Of a stretch of 64,000 bases of DNA, positions 8,897-18,322 are shown piece by piece. A model generated the notes under the pieces. The model was not told the DNA's origin. It made no database searches and saw only the letters and a program-made list of their open reading frames with translations. The position numbers were made by a program, and so were the translations under genes. The stretch covers positions 1-64,000 of the forward strand of contig JAUIJU010000016.1 of the NCBI GenBank assembly GCA_030431095.1. The letters are read 5' to 3'. The stretch is from Gammaproteobacteria bacterium (GTDB lineage: Bacteria > Pseudomonadota > Gammaproteobacteria > Xanthomonadales > SZUA-36). Within the stretch, counting starts at the first letter, position 1; the number at the start of each line of letters is the position of its first letter.

Positions 8897-9658
8897 CTAG
8901 CTCGTCTCGCCACCGGCAAAATCCCGCATCTGTTCTCCATGCAATGACTGCATATGCCGGTAGATACCCTTCGCCTCCGCCAGGACCCCGGCATGCTCGG
9001 CGCTCTCGACCGAAGCGACGAAAGCCCTGGCCAGCGCGCTTTTCCGGGACGAAGGCACGGTCGAACTGGCCACGCCCTGTTCCGAGTCCAGGCGCTCGCC
9101 CCAGAAACGCGCCCGCCGCTCTTCGATTGCAGATCTGACACGTCGCTCCAACGCTTCCGAGTGGGGAAGCCATTGAAGCCGGCATCCGAAACGCTGGTTG
9201 CACCTTCGTAGGGTGAGATCGAAATGCGACGTCACCTCCTCGAAGGGCGCGGCGACAAACGACCGGGAGTGCGCCAGGCTCGATCGGTAAAAATGCACGT
9301 ACCTGGCCAGGGCTTCCCGTGCTGAGACCTGGCCCCCATGGTAGGCGAGAAACGACGCCACCGCGGGCACCGGGGCGCGGAACAGGACAATCGCCGGAAT
9401 CCGGTGCTTCTCGGCCAGTGCGACCTGCATCGGGGAATGGTAGTGATTGCCCACCACCAGGCCTTCATTCCCCATGACGCGCAACGCCATGACGGCGAAC
9501 GTATTGGCGGACCTGGGGTAACCCTCGATGACCAGATCGCAATCCGGCCCCGCCACCCTTCGCCCCTGCCCCCGCGACCGTGTCAGTCTCGCCAGGCACC
9601 GAAACAACTGCGGCCGTGAATGAACCGCCTTCCTGATCGTCCACGGCAGCCTGTACAC
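8897..9658 (-). CDS. Sulfotransferase-like protein, EPS cluster copy 1
   Basis: 253 aa with a GTG start. The motif VIEGYPRSANTFA near residue 45 is a PAPS 5'-phosphosulfate-binding loop (PRSxNT variant), followed by a beta-strand and IVLFRAPVPAVASFLAYH, which matches the 3'-phosphate-binding RxPxxxxxS segment of sulfotransferases. It would transfer sulfate from PAPS to a glycan on the cytoplasmic side. It lies between the Wzy-like polymerase and a glycosyltransferase with gaps of 3-4 bases. It is the shortest of the three sulfotransferases in the cluster and differs most from the others. Confidence 0.8.
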   Translation of the reverse strand: MYRLPWTIRKAVHSRPQLFRCLARLTRSRGQGRRVAGPDCDLVIEGYPRSANTFAVMALRVMGNEGLVVGNHYHSPMQVALAEKHRIPAIVLFRAPVPAVASFLAYHGGQVSAREALARYVHFYRSSLAHSRSFVAAPFEEVTSHFDLTLRRCNQRFGCRLQWLPHSEALERRVRSAIEERRARFWGERLDSEQGVASSTVPSSRKSALARAFVASVESAEHAGVLAEAKGIYRHMQSLHGEQMRDFAGGETS

Positions 9659-9661
9659 CGG

Positions 9662-11164
9662 CTAATTGCCCAGGACCTGGTTGGCGCCGAGCCGGGAAGG
9701 AATCGGGATGCGCCGGGCGGGTTTTCCGCGAACGCTGTACAGGAACAACACCATCGGAATCGCCAGGATCAGAACCTGGCTCACCCCGTGGGCCAGGTTC
9801 AGACCGAACATGCTTACCCCCAGGCGCCAGGCGATGTACGAATACAGCAGTGTCAGGGCGACGTTTTTTCCCAGGTGCTCGCGGAAGGAGTTGTAGAAAA
9901 TCCTGCAGCACAGACCGTACAGAAACATGATCGCCGGCACTCCGATGATGCCAAAATTCAGGTAGGCTTCCGCGATGGTTCCTGCTGGCCAGCCGTTGTT
10001 GCCGGGTACGGGGTAGCCGAAAATTTCCTCTTTCACGAACGGGCCAAGCGCGACGTCCGGCTTACCCGGCCAGATCGACCGGGGAATGAAAAACGTGAAA
10101 ACCGAAACGTACGACCGGCCCAGCAGGTAGTCCGTTTCCGCGGGAACCTTGTCGACGATCGCCGCTGTGCGAACGAAATCGAGACCGTTTCCCGACCCGA
10201 TGATCGAATCGATGGGGGATTCGTCGATCTGCGTTCCGGACATGTTTTGCGCCCTGAGCCCGCCCATGACCGTCACCACGGCGACCAGGACCAGCACCAC
10301 GGCGAGAATGTGCCCCCGCCGCAATTTCCCGTAGTAATGCGCAAATGCCGCAATCGCGATGATGACCAGGGCGATCGATGAGCGCGAGGAGGTGATGAAC
10401 GGCGCCAGGAAGACCGGAACGCTGAGCGCCGCCAGCGTCACCAGCACGATGCTCCGGGGGCGGATCTTGCGCGCGATCACGAAACATACGAGCGCGACGA
10501 AGCACACTTCCGCCGCCTTCATCAGGAACCTGAGCGCACCGGCGCCCGCCACGACATCGCCTGACGCCGTCTCGTGCCTCAGGAAGACCTTTCGCGAACT
10601 GGACGCCAGCCCCCCACTCAGGTCGATCCCCGCCGAAGAGAGGAACAAAAAGAAGGCGAGCATGCCCAGGCCACCGAAGATCAGGGTCGAATAGACCAGC
10701 TTCTTCTTCGACACGGTGAAGTCCCGACGCCGCGACAAACGGCCGATCACGAACTTCCTGGTCGTGCAGCAATAGCCGACCGTGAAGCACAGAATTCCCA
10801 GCAGGATGATGGCGCTCGATCCCACCAGGTCCTCCAGGTTCTGATCGAACAACAGAAACCGTGCCCGCTCGTGATCGGAGAACAGGATGTACGGAATACG
10901 CAGCCCGGTTCCCAACAGCACGGCGACCGAGGCCAGCGTGAGGGGATCGAAGGGATCCGGTCGCACCAGGTTCAGGCAATAGGGCGCCAGCATGATGGCC
11001 ATGCAGATACCGGCCAGGGCCAGGAACGCCCCACCGATTTCACCACCCAGCAACATGACCAGGCCGACCAGGGACTGGATCATGAACGCGACAACGGCCA
11101 GCAGATACGCGTTGCGGTATCCCGTTCCGATGCCATGACTGTGCAAGGATTTGACCCTCACCAT
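9662..11164 (-). CDS. Wzy-like oligosaccharide repeat-unit polymerase
   Basis: 500 aa, about twelve predicted membrane segments, starting MVRVKSLHS. The arrangement, with a periplasmic loop containing GSGNGLDFVRTAAIVDKVP and a later loop with FIPRSIWPGKPDVALGPF ... NNGWPAGTIAEAYLNFG, is characteristic of O-antigen polymerase/oligosaccharide repeat-unit polymerases. It would polymerise flipped repeat units in the periplasm. It is flanked on both sides by sulfotransferases, so substituted repeats may be its substrate. Identification rests on topology and these loop motifs, since Wzy proteins share little sequence. Confidence 0.85.
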   Translation of the reverse strand: MVRVKSLHSHGIGTGYRNAYLLAVVAFMIQSLVGLVMLLGGEIGGAFLALAGICMAIMLAPYCLNLVRPDPFDPLTLASVAVLLGTGLRIPYILFSDHERARFLLFDQNLEDLVGSSAIILLGILCFTVGYCCTTRKFVIGRLSRRRDFTVSKKKLVYSTLIFGGLGMLAFFLFLSSAGIDLSGGLASSSRKVFLRHETASGDVVAGAGALRFLMKAAEVCFVALVCFVIARKIRPRSIVLVTLAALSVPVFLAPFITSSRSSIALVIIAIAAFAHYYGKLRRGHILAVVLVLVAVVTVMGGLRAQNMSGTQIDESPIDSIIGSGNGLDFVRTAAIVDKVPAETDYLLGRSYVSVFTFFIPRSIWPGKPDVALGPFVKEEIFGYPVPGNNGWPAGTIAEAYLNFGIIGVPAIMFLYGLCCRIFYNSFREHLGKNVALTLLYSYIAWRLGVSMFGLNLAHGVSQVLILAIPMVLFLYSVRGKPARRIPIPSRLGANQVLGN

Positions 11165-11171
11165 GATCCCG

Positions 11172-12044
11172 TCAGCACGATTCCGCCGAGTAACCCATCG
11201 CCTCGATCGGTTGCTTCAGCCGCTCCGTGATTTCGGCGCCCAGTTCGGCGCCTAGCTCGTCTTTCCATGCGCCCGTCTGTCCCCGGCGAAACGTGGGGCC
11301 GGTGCTGCCACTGGCATTCCGAACGATGCCTTCGCACACCGGAAGGTCGGCTTCGAGGCCGGCGAATCCGAACATGGCCTGCAGGACGTCTGTTTGCGTC
11401 TGCGCGCTCCCGCCCCCACGCTCACCCACCAACTGCTCGAACTTCACCGTCATGACGTTCGTGTCGGTACGCCACCCGGCGAACCTGTCCAGCAACACGG
11501 GGTACGGCGTGAACCGGGCTTCCGCGTCAGCATCTTCGCAGCCTGCCAGCAGGGCAAGCAAACGCGCCCTGTCGCCGCCCTCGACCCGGGTGATGAACGG
11601 GTGCAGGTAATGGCGCTTGAGACCCACCACGTAACGCAACCGGGACAGGAGCAGATCGCGCGGATCCCTGATCACGTTGATGATGCGAATGCCCTGTTCC
11701 GCCAACAATCCTGAGACCCCGGTCGAATACGGCATGTGCGCCGTGAAAAAATGCCCCTCCGGCACCGTGCTGACCAGGGCCGACAGGCGGGCCAGGTCAG
11801 GCCTGAATTCACCACCGGCCAAGCCACCGCCAAATCGCTCGTTCCTGAGGTGAACGTACGCGTTGTCGATGCCAGGATGCTCGTCGAACAGCCGGGTCAC
11901 CAGGTGCGTGCCGGCCTTTGGCAAGCTGTTGACGAGCACCCGGGGACCGCTGGTGTTTCGCCACCTTGCCCTGGCCCGAAGCAAGGCGAGCGCCATGGAT
12001 CTCAGCCAGGCGCTTTGTACAAAATGTTTCGACACGTCGTTCAA
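11172..12044 (-). CDS. Sulfotransferase, EPS cluster copy 2
   Basis: 290 aa from a TTG at 12044 that overlaps the flippase TGA; an ATG at 11996 is the conservative alternative and would lose 16 residues. The PAPS loop is VLVNSLPKAGTHLVTRLF, and the 3'-phosphate site is NVIRDPRDLLLSRLRYVVG, both canonical for cytosolic-type sulfotransferases. FFTAHMPYS lies between them. It lies between the Wzx flippase and the Wzy-like polymerase. The acceptor sugar is unknown; with gmd and fcl nearby, fucose is a reasonable but untested candidate. Confidence 0.88.
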   Translation of the reverse strand: MNDVSKHFVQSAWLRSMALALLRARARWRNTSGPRVLVNSLPKAGTHLVTRLFDEHPGIDNAYVHLRNERFGGGLAGGEFRPDLARLSALVSTVPEGHFFTAHMPYSTGVSGLLAEQGIRIINVIRDPRDLLLSRLRYVVGLKRHYLHPFITRVEGGDRARLLALLAGCEDADAEARFTPYPVLLDRFAGWRTDTNVMTVKFEQLVGERGGGSAQTQTDVLQAMFGFAGLEADLPVCEGIVRNASGSTGPTFRRGQTGAWKDELGAELGAEITERLKQPIEAMGYSAESC

Positions 12045-13294
12045 ACCAGCCGGAAGCGGGATCGCCTGACCAGCCAGTGCTGGGCGACGAGCAGAAAACC
12101 CATGCCGACAGCCGAGGACGCCGCGGCGCCGAGCGCGCCGTAGGGAGGAATCAGCAACAGGTTCAGCGCCACGTTGAGGGCGAGCACACCGGCAATCAGC
12201 ACGCCGTAGGGTTTCTCTCTTCCAGTCATCATCAACAGGGACGAGAGGGGGATGCTCAATGATGCGAAAAACTGGGAAACGATCACCAGCGTCAACACGT
12301 CACCTCCCCCCGCGTAGCTGTCACCATAGACGATCTTCAGCACTGATTCCGGCACGAGCACGAAGGGCAGCGCGAGGGGTACCAGGGTAACCAGTGACAG
12401 GCGGGTCGCCTGTCGCACGGCCTGTCTCAGTTCCGCCTGGTTCCCGCTGGCGTAAGCTGACGAGAAAACCGGGCTCAGGACCATGGAAAGCGCCACCTGC
12501 GGAAACGTCAGCACGTAGGACAGCCGGACACAGGCGCCGTACAGGCCTGTCGCCTCCAGCGTGGACAGGGGCCCCAGCATGACGACGTCCACGCGGTTGA
12601 GCAGCACCTTGCACGCTGTCGCCAGGAGAATGAACCATCCCATCAGCATCCAGGACTTCAGCGGCGCCTCCGAAAAGGCCGGGCGCCCGCTTTGCGCCCC
12701 GTGATCGAAGGCGCTCCGGTTCACGAGCAGCGCCACCATGCCCGCCAGGGCCGAGGCGATCAGGCAATCGGTCGCGGAAGCGCCCGGCAGCAGGAGGATC
12801 AGCGCAATGACCCCGAGCGCGGGCAGCAGCTCATCGACCGTCACCGCCAGCGCCGGCCTGCCGTTGGCGGCGAGGCGCTGACGATACAGGCTGCGAAAAG
12901 CCAGGGTCGGCACCAGCACGGCGGCGTACAGGGAAGACTCCAGCAGCTCGCCGCCCGCGCCGACGCCGGCGCCCAACCAGCCGCCCACCAGCAATACGCC
13001 CGCCAGCGCCAGCGACGACGCCAGCAGCAGATAGTCGGCGAACCGCAGGAACGCCGCCAGTTCTCCCCCTTTGTTCTCCGCCGCGAGGGCGGGCACCATC
13101 CTGAGCATCAGGGTCGGCCACCCCAGCGCGGCAAAGTGCGCGACGATGGTGGCCAGGCCCTGAGCGAACACGAAAAATCCGAACTCCGCCGGCCCCAGCT
13201 TCCTGGCCAGTAGAACCGCCATGGCCAGCGCGGCGAGCTTTCCGGGGACCGCGGCTATGACGACGCGAACATATCGGGCACTGATGGCGCGCAT
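12041..13294 (-). CDS. Wzx-type polysaccharide flippase
   Basis: 417 aa with twelve or more hydrophobic helices. It begins MRAISARYVRVVIAAVPGKLAALAMAVLLARKLGPAEFGFFVFAQGL, the typical PST/MATE-fold flippase N-terminus with the GPxxFG turn. It would move undecaprenyl-pyrophosphate-linked repeat units across the inner membrane. Its start is one base after the stop of the sulfotransferase at 13296, and its stop overlaps the start of the next sulfotransferase, so all three are probably translated together. Confidence 0.9.
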   Translation of the reverse strand: MRAISARYVRVVIAAVPGKLAALAMAVLLARKLGPAEFGFFVFAQGLATIVAHFAALGWPTLMLRMVPALAAENKGGELAAFLRFADYLLLASSLALAGVLLVGGWLGAGVGAGGELLESSLYAAVLVPTLAFRSLYRQRLAANGRPALAVTVDELLPALGVIALILLLPGASATDCLIASALAGMVALLVNRSAFDHGAQSGRPAFSEAPLKSWMLMGWFILLATACKVLLNRVDVVMLGPLSTLEATGLYGACVRLSYVLTFPQVALSMVLSPVFSSAYASGNQAELRQAVRQATRLSLVTLVPLALPFVLVPESVLKIVYGDSYAGGGDVLTLVIVSQFFASLSIPLSSLLMMTGREKPYGVLIAGVLALNVALNLLLIPPYGALGAAASSAVGMGFLLVAQHWLVRRSRFRLV

Positions 13295-13295
13295 C

Positions 13296-14111
13296 CTAGG
13301 CCTCGCCGCTTCCCGCCGGCTGACCGAACTGTTCGAGCAAGTAGGACCGGGTGGCCTCGGAAATGATCTCGGGTGAATCGGCGGCGCGTGGCAGCACCCG
13401 CCGCTTCAACCACGCCCTCACGGAATGCGGCAGCCACGGTTTGATGACGTCCCGGTACCACCGGCTGTGCAGCAATGCCCTGCTGGGTCCGGTGGCCACG
13501 CGTTTGTCGCTGGACGAGTTGTAGATCCGGCGCGCCTCCAGGGCGGGAAGCCGCGCCGGGTCGGCGCCCAGGTATCGGCAAACACGACGCACGTGCAGGT
13601 CACGGTCCGCGATGAAGTCTTCGAACCGGACCCGAAGGATGGCCCCGGGCCCGAAGGCTTCGAGCCACGGCTGGAGCTGCCACTCGTAGCGGCCATAGTC
13701 GACATACTTGCTGCAGCGCGTCAACGCCTGGTCGATGTCGAGATCCTGGGTTCCCTCGAGGAAATTGTGTCGGTAGTGGCTGATGGCGCGCGACACGGGC
13801 TCGCGCTCCATGTAGACGACCTTCAGGCCCGGTCCGAACAGCGCTCTCGCCGTCTGCGCCACCACCGGGTGGTCGGGCCGCTTGGTGTATGCCGTCGATG
13901 CTTCACCACGAAGACTGCCCGGTCCGGCTTTCCGAAACAGCCTGGCGTACGCGCGTTTCAACGCCGTTTCATCCAGTCCGCGACACAGCAGCTCGGGCTC
14001 CTTCTGCTCAGGCAGGAACAGGTCCGGGTGCCGCCGGAGGTCACGATACAGCGAAGTCGTGCCGGCCTTCATGGCGCCGATGATCAGGAAATCGCAAACG
14101 GCCAAAACCAC
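13296..14111 (-). CDS. Sulfotransferase, EPS cluster copy 3 (heparan-sulfotransferase-like)
   Basis: 271 aa from the GTG at 14111; a TTG at 14105 has better spacing (6 bases) to a GGGAG ribosome site and may be the true start. Near the N-terminus FLIIGAMKAGTTSLYRDLRRHP is the PAPS loop of the Sulfotransfer_1/NDST type, then EKEPELL-like KEPELLCRG. VVYMEREPVSRAISHYRHN is the 3'-phosphate-binding motif (RxPxxRxxSxY). This family O- or N-sulfates polysaccharides. First gene of the 14111-6800 operon. Confidence 0.88.
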   Translation of the reverse strand: MVLAVCDFLIIGAMKAGTTSLYRDLRRHPDLFLPEQKEPELLCRGLDETALKRAYARLFRKAGPGSLRGEASTAYTKRPDHPVVAQTARALFGPGLKVVYMEREPVSRAISHYRHNFLEGTQDLDIDQALTRCSKYVDYGRYEWQLQPWLEAFGPGAILRVRFEDFIADRDLHVRRVCRYLGADPARLPALEARRIYNSSSDKRVATGPSRALLHSRWYRDVIKPWLPHSVRAWLKRRVLPRAADSPEIISEATRSYLLEQFGQPAGSGEA

Positions 14112-14251
14112 ACTCCCGGTATGCCGCCGGCCATCAGGCGCAGGGAATCCAACGGCCGAACGCGGGGCCCGGCGCGCCGCTTCATCCTGGGCAGCGACGC
14201 GACCGACGGGCTGCGCTGACGCCCAGCCCTACCGTCTTCGACGATCCCGGC
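14112..14251. other. Spacer upstream of the sulfotransferase operon
   Basis: 140 bases separate the subtilase stop from the sulfotransferase start. It holds the GGGAG ribosome site of the downstream gene. I see no clear terminator or promoter. Confidence 0.5.
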
Positions 14252-17140
14252 TCACTGCTCTGGTACGGCGAACAGGCTGCCCCCGTTGGGCACCACGTTC
14301 AGGGTCGAACGCGTGGACGAGTCCATCACCTGGATGGAAATCCCCCGATTCGCGTTGCTCATCCTGAAAAACGCCTCTTCCGTGCTGCCGTTGGTGTTGG
14401 CGTCCGGCAATGTCGTGTGTTGCGACACCGCGAAATTGGAGGACGAGAACAGGTTGTTGAGCAAAGTGCCGGTCGTCGGATCGCGAACCTGGATTTGCGT
14501 ACGTGCATCCACCAGGCGATACAGGCTGACCGAAACGTGCCCCGTTCCCGAGGACGCGAGGTCTATAAACCTCATCCCGTCCGGCAACAGCTTGTTCGCG
14601 AAGGACGTTCCGGCGTACGCATCGTTGCAGCGCAGACGCAGGCGCTCGTTGGATATCTGGAAAAACACCGCGCAGACATCCAGCGCGTCCACGGCTTCCA
14701 GGGCCAGGGGAACCAGGCCCGAGGGATACGTCACCGTCGTGCCGGTAAAGGCGCCGGTGAGCACATCCATCACGTCGAGGGTCGCGACGCCGGCGCCGTC
14801 CCACCAGGAGAGCAAGGCGACCTCGGTGGCACTCATGGCCACCACGCCGCGCAACACCTGGCCGGCAGCCAGCGGTGTGTTTTTGAGCACCGCACCCGTG
14901 AACGCGTCCCTGACTTCCAGCGATTGGGCCCGGGTTGCATCTTCCTTGCGCAAGGTGACCGCCAGCGTCGTGTCGAGGCCCGCAAGCGCGCCGGTGGAAT
15001 ACCCGACAGGCAGCGTCCGGCTGTTCACGATGGAGCCGTCCACCACCGAGAGTGTCAGCAGCCTGACCCGGCCATCACTGTCCCGCTGCAGCTGCGCCAG
15101 CAGGTGGTCGGTGCCCAGGTTCGTAATTCCCCGCAGAGAGAAACCGGGCGGCAGCAATGTCGACCAGATGGTCGCGTCGGATTCGCTGTCCTTGGCGTAC
15201 AGCCGGGTCCGGTCGGCATCCATCCGCTGAACCATGGTGACGAGTTCCGGGAAGCCGTTGGTGTTCTGGTCCTCGATGACCACGATCCGGTCGAACGTGC
15301 CGCCCGCCGAGCGGACCGCCTCCAGGCCCTCGATCAGGCCGGAGCCACTGTCACTGTCGAATCCGGCATCGAACACGTCTCCCAGGTAATTCCCGACGAT
15401 GTCGACCGCGGAACGCTTCATCGCGCCCAGAATCTGTTGCGGGGTGAGCGCAGGATCCACCTCGAGCATCAATGCCGCCATGGCTGCGGCATGGGGCGCC
15501 GCTGCCGAGGTGCCGAAGAAATTCGGAAATCCGCTGGAATCGATATCGGACCCGAAGAAGGTCGTGTCGGTACCGTCCGGCGCCGTGATCTCCGGCTTGT
15601 GGCGGGTCACGTTGACCGGACCCCCACCCACATCGAACAGGATGGGCACGGGACCCGCCGACGAAAAGGGCTCGAGCAGCGGCGGCGAAACGCCGAACGC
15701 CGGCGTCTCGAAATAGGCGGCCGCACCAACCGCGACCGCGCCGGCAGCGTTGGCGTGTCCGTAGCTGGTACTGGCCTCGATACCCGGATGCGCTTCCGGG
15801 AAGGAAATGCTGCCGAAGGTGACGAACTTCAGCAGACCCGGTGAAGGGCCGGAAAAATGCTCGATGGAAATCTCGAGGTCACCCCCGCCGGTCAGCGAAG
15901 CGATCTCGATGGGATCGCTTCCCGTGTTGGTCACGGCAGCGCAGGTGAAGGGCGCCGCTGCACCGACCGGAAAGTAGAAGCAGATGTCGAAGTCGTTGGC
16001 CGCGCCCGGCGCGCCACTGACCGAGAAGGTCGGATCCTGCCACTGCAACACGTAGATCGTGTCGCTGCTCTGGGTGACGGTCAGCCGGGTGTCGACACCG
16101 GCGCCCGGATCGAAATCGTGCATGTCGCCGCCGGTGGGCCCGGGGGTGCCGGAACTGGTGAACATGCCCTGGTAGCCTTCGCGGTTGCCGTTGCCGGCCG
16201 ACGAAAAGTAGGGAATCCCGGATTTGACGACGGTATCCGCCGCCTGCGCGATGACCCCGTCCTGGAACATGGGCTCGGCGAAGTAGATGATGTCATCCAC
16301 GATCACGTCCGAATCCCCCAGCAGGGGATCGGCAAGGTTCAGGATCTCGGTGGCGAACCCGGCCTGGCCGCCGACGAACGCGGAACTGAAGGCGAGGCCC
16401 GCGCCGGGCGCCACGTCGTGAATCAACTGCAGCATCGCGCGCCCTTCGTCGATGCAGCCACTGCCCGGCGAGAGATCCAGCAGGACGTTGACGCCGGACG
16501 GCAGGTCGCCGCTGGCCACGTCGTCCGCGGCATCCGGCGCGGTGCCGAGGCAGTCGTAGCTGTCGGACAGCACGCCAACGGTCACGCCCGTGCCGTCCAC
16601 ACCGAAATCACTGCGAACCAGGTCGGTCCGCATGGCGGCATCCCCCTGGCTGGTGACCAGGCCCACGTTGCGGTGCGCCACGGCAAGCCGCACGAAGTGC
16701 AGGGAGGTCAGGGTTTCCGCATCCGGCAGCGCATTGACGGGAATGGTTCCCGAAACCATGCGTCCGAAGACATACACGTTGGTCATGCCAAGCGCTTCCA
16801 TGTCCGCCGCCAGCGCATTGGCGTCACCGCTCGCCGTGGCGTCGACGATCACCGATTCGCCGACGAGATTGGCCATGGTCCCGTCCGAACTGAACCCACC
16901 GACCGGCTCACCGGCAGCCACCGCGTCGAGCCAGGCCTGGTACTCGTCGTACAGGACGCGAATTCCCGGCGACACCCGGGAACGGATCGTTTCCTTCTTG
17001 CCGACAGGCGTCGGTGCGCCTACGCTGTGGGTCACCACGCCCGGTGTCGCGGAACCATCCGGAATCGGCGTGATCGTGTCTGCAAAGGCAGACCCTGAAA
17101 GGGTCAGAACTACGGCAAGATAAACAGTCGTGCGCGTCAT
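14252..17140 (-). CDS. Secreted S8-type subtilase with variant triad and repeat C-terminus
   Basis: 962 aa from the ATG at 17140, which has a GGGGGAG ribosome site 7 bases upstream. A signal peptide (cleaved after SAFA, ~20) precedes a pro-region. The protease domain (~185-600) has Asp193 in VGVLSDSYD, Asn317 in SSAGN and Ser545 in GTSAAAPHAAAMAALM. The place of the usual HGT histidine is taken by Glu232 (DEGRAMLQLIHDVAPGA). From ~611 seven repeats of about 48 residues follow, each with a strand, an acidic or charged turn and a T/S-G-x-L element; this may be a seven-bladed propeller. It stands between EPS operons and could process secreted proteins or matrix components; that is inference. Confidence 0.88.
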   Translation of the reverse strand: MTRTTVYLAVVLTLSGSAFADTITPIPDGSATPGVVTHSVGAPTPVGKKETIRSRVSPGIRVLYDEYQAWLDAVAAGEPVGGFSSDGTMANLVGESVIVDATASGDANALAADMEALGMTNVYVFGRMVSGTIPVNALPDAETLTSLHFVRLAVAHRNVGLVTSQGDAAMRTDLVRSDFGVDGTGVTVGVLSDSYDCLGTAPDAADDVASGDLPSGVNVLLDLSPGSGCIDEGRAMLQLIHDVAPGAGLAFSSAFVGGQAGFATEILNLADPLLGDSDVIVDDIIYFAEPMFQDGVIAQAADTVVKSGIPYFSSAGNGNREGYQGMFTSSGTPGPTGGDMHDFDPGAGVDTRLTVTQSSDTIYVLQWQDPTFSVSGAPGAANDFDICFYFPVGAAAPFTCAAVTNTGSDPIEIASLTGGGDLEISIEHFSGPSPGLLKFVTFGSISFPEAHPGIEASTSYGHANAAGAVAVGAAAYFETPAFGVSPPLLEPFSSAGPVPILFDVGGGPVNVTRHKPEITAPDGTDTTFFGSDIDSSGFPNFFGTSAAAPHAAAMAALMLEVDPALTPQQILGAMKRSAVDIVGNYLGDVFDAGFDSDSGSGLIEGLEAVRSAGGTFDRIVVIEDQNTNGFPELVTMVQRMDADRTRLYAKDSESDATIWSTLLPPGFSLRGITNLGTDHLLAQLQRDSDGRVRLLTLSVVDGSIVNSRTLPVGYSTGALAGLDTTLAVTLRKEDATRAQSLEVRDAFTGAVLKNTPLAAGQVLRGVVAMSATEVALLSWWDGAGVATLDVMDVLTGAFTGTTVTYPSGLVPLALEAVDALDVCAVFFQISNERLRLRCNDAYAGTSFANKLLPDGMRFIDLASSGTGHVSVSLYRLVDARTQIQVRDPTTGTLLNNLFSSSNFAVSQHTTLPDANTNGSTEEAFFRMSNANRGISIQVMDSSTRSTLNVVPNGGSLFAVPEQ

Positions 17141-17249
17141 CGAGATGCTCCCCCATCGTCGGCATTCAGTTTGTGGTTGGGACAGTGTCTTTCGGATTGC
17201 GGGCCAGTGCAAATGATCAGTGGTCTATTGAACACCACGGAGGATCCCG

Positions 17250-18302
17250 ATGAAGAAGGCCCTGATTTCCGGCATCACCGGCCAGGACGGCTCCTACCTC
17301 ACCGAGCTGTTGCTCGAAAAGGGCTACGAAGTCCATGGCATCGTGCGCCGGGCCAGCACGTTCAACACCGACCGGATCGATCATCTCTACAAGGATCCGC
17401 TGATGTTCGACACGCGGATGTTTCTGCACCATGGCGACCTGACCGATTCGAGCAACCTCAACCGCCTGATCGAGAAGATCGACCCTGACGAGATTTACAA
17501 CCTGGGCGCGCAATCCCACGTCCAGGTGTCTTTCGAGGTCCCGGAATACACCGCGGAGGTGGACGCCGTGGGCACCCTGCGCTTTCTGGACGCCATTCGC
17601 GAGACGGGATCACCGGCGCGTTTCTACCAGGCTTCGACCTCCGAGCTCTACGGCAAGGTGCAGGAAGTGCCCCAGACCGAGACCACGCCGTTTTATCCAC
17701 GCTCGCCCTATGGCGTGGCCAAGCTCTACGCCTACTGGATCGTGAGAAACTACCGCGAGTCCTATGGACTGCACGCCAGCAACGGCATCCTGTTCAATCA
17801 CGAATCGCCCCGCCGGGGTGAAACCTTCGTCACGCGCAAGATCACCATGGCCGTGGCGCGCATCTCGCGTGGCCTGCAGCCGTGTCTCTACATGGGCAAC
17901 CTGGACGCCAGGCGTGACTGGGGTTACGCCCCGGAATATGTCGAAATGATGTGGCGGATGCTGCAGCAGGAAAGGCCGGACGACTACGTGGCCGCCACCG
18001 GGGAAATGCATACCGTGCGCGAATTCATCGAGCGCGCCTTTTTCGAAGTGGACATCGACATCGACTGGCAGGGCGCGGGCAGGGACGAAGTCGGGCGGAA
18101 TTCCGCAAGCGGCGAAGCCGTCGTGAAAATCGACCCGCGCTACTACCGGCCGGCCGAAGTCGACCAGTTGCTGGGTGACGCTTGCCGGGCCAGGCAACAG
18201 CTGGGCTGGACGCCCAGGGTCCGATTTCCACAACTCGTGCAGCTGATGGTCCAGGGAGACCTCAGGCTGCTCGACCGCCCCGGCTACGAAATCGGCTTCT
18301 AG
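17250..18302 (+). CDS. gmd: GDP-mannose 4,6-dehydratase
   Basis: 350 aa. The N-terminal [25 protein letters not shown] is the NAD(P)-binding GxxGxxG of the extended SDR family, and the TSELYGK and [12 protein letters not shown] segments carry the catalytic Thr/Ser, Tyr and Lys. It converts GDP-D-mannose to GDP-4-keto-6-deoxy-D-mannose in the cytoplasm, the first step to GDP-L-fucose. GGAGG at 17239-17243 lies 6 bases before the ATG. With the fcl gene at 19625 it forms a complete fucose-donor pathway. Length is slightly below the usual ~370 residues but the C-terminus looks complete. Confidence 0.96.
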   Translation: MKKALISGITGQDGSYLTELLLEKGYEVHGIVRRASTFNTDRIDHLYKDPLMFDTRMFLHHGDLTDSSNLNRLIEKIDPDEIYNLGAQSHVQVSFEVPEYTAEVDAVGTLRFLDAIRETGSPARFYQASTSELYGKVQEVPQTETTPFYPRSPYGVAKLYAYWIVRNYRESYGLHASNGILFNHESPRRGETFVTRKITMAVARISRGLQPCLYMGNLDARRDWGYAPEYVEMMWRMLQQERPDDYVAATGEMHTVREFIERAFFEVDIDIDWQGAGRDEVGRNSASGEAVVKIDPRYYRPAEVDQLLGDACRARQQLGWTPRVRFPQLVQLMVQGDLRLLDRPGYEIGF

Positions 18303-18322
18303 GGCCTGTCAGCACGATCCGG

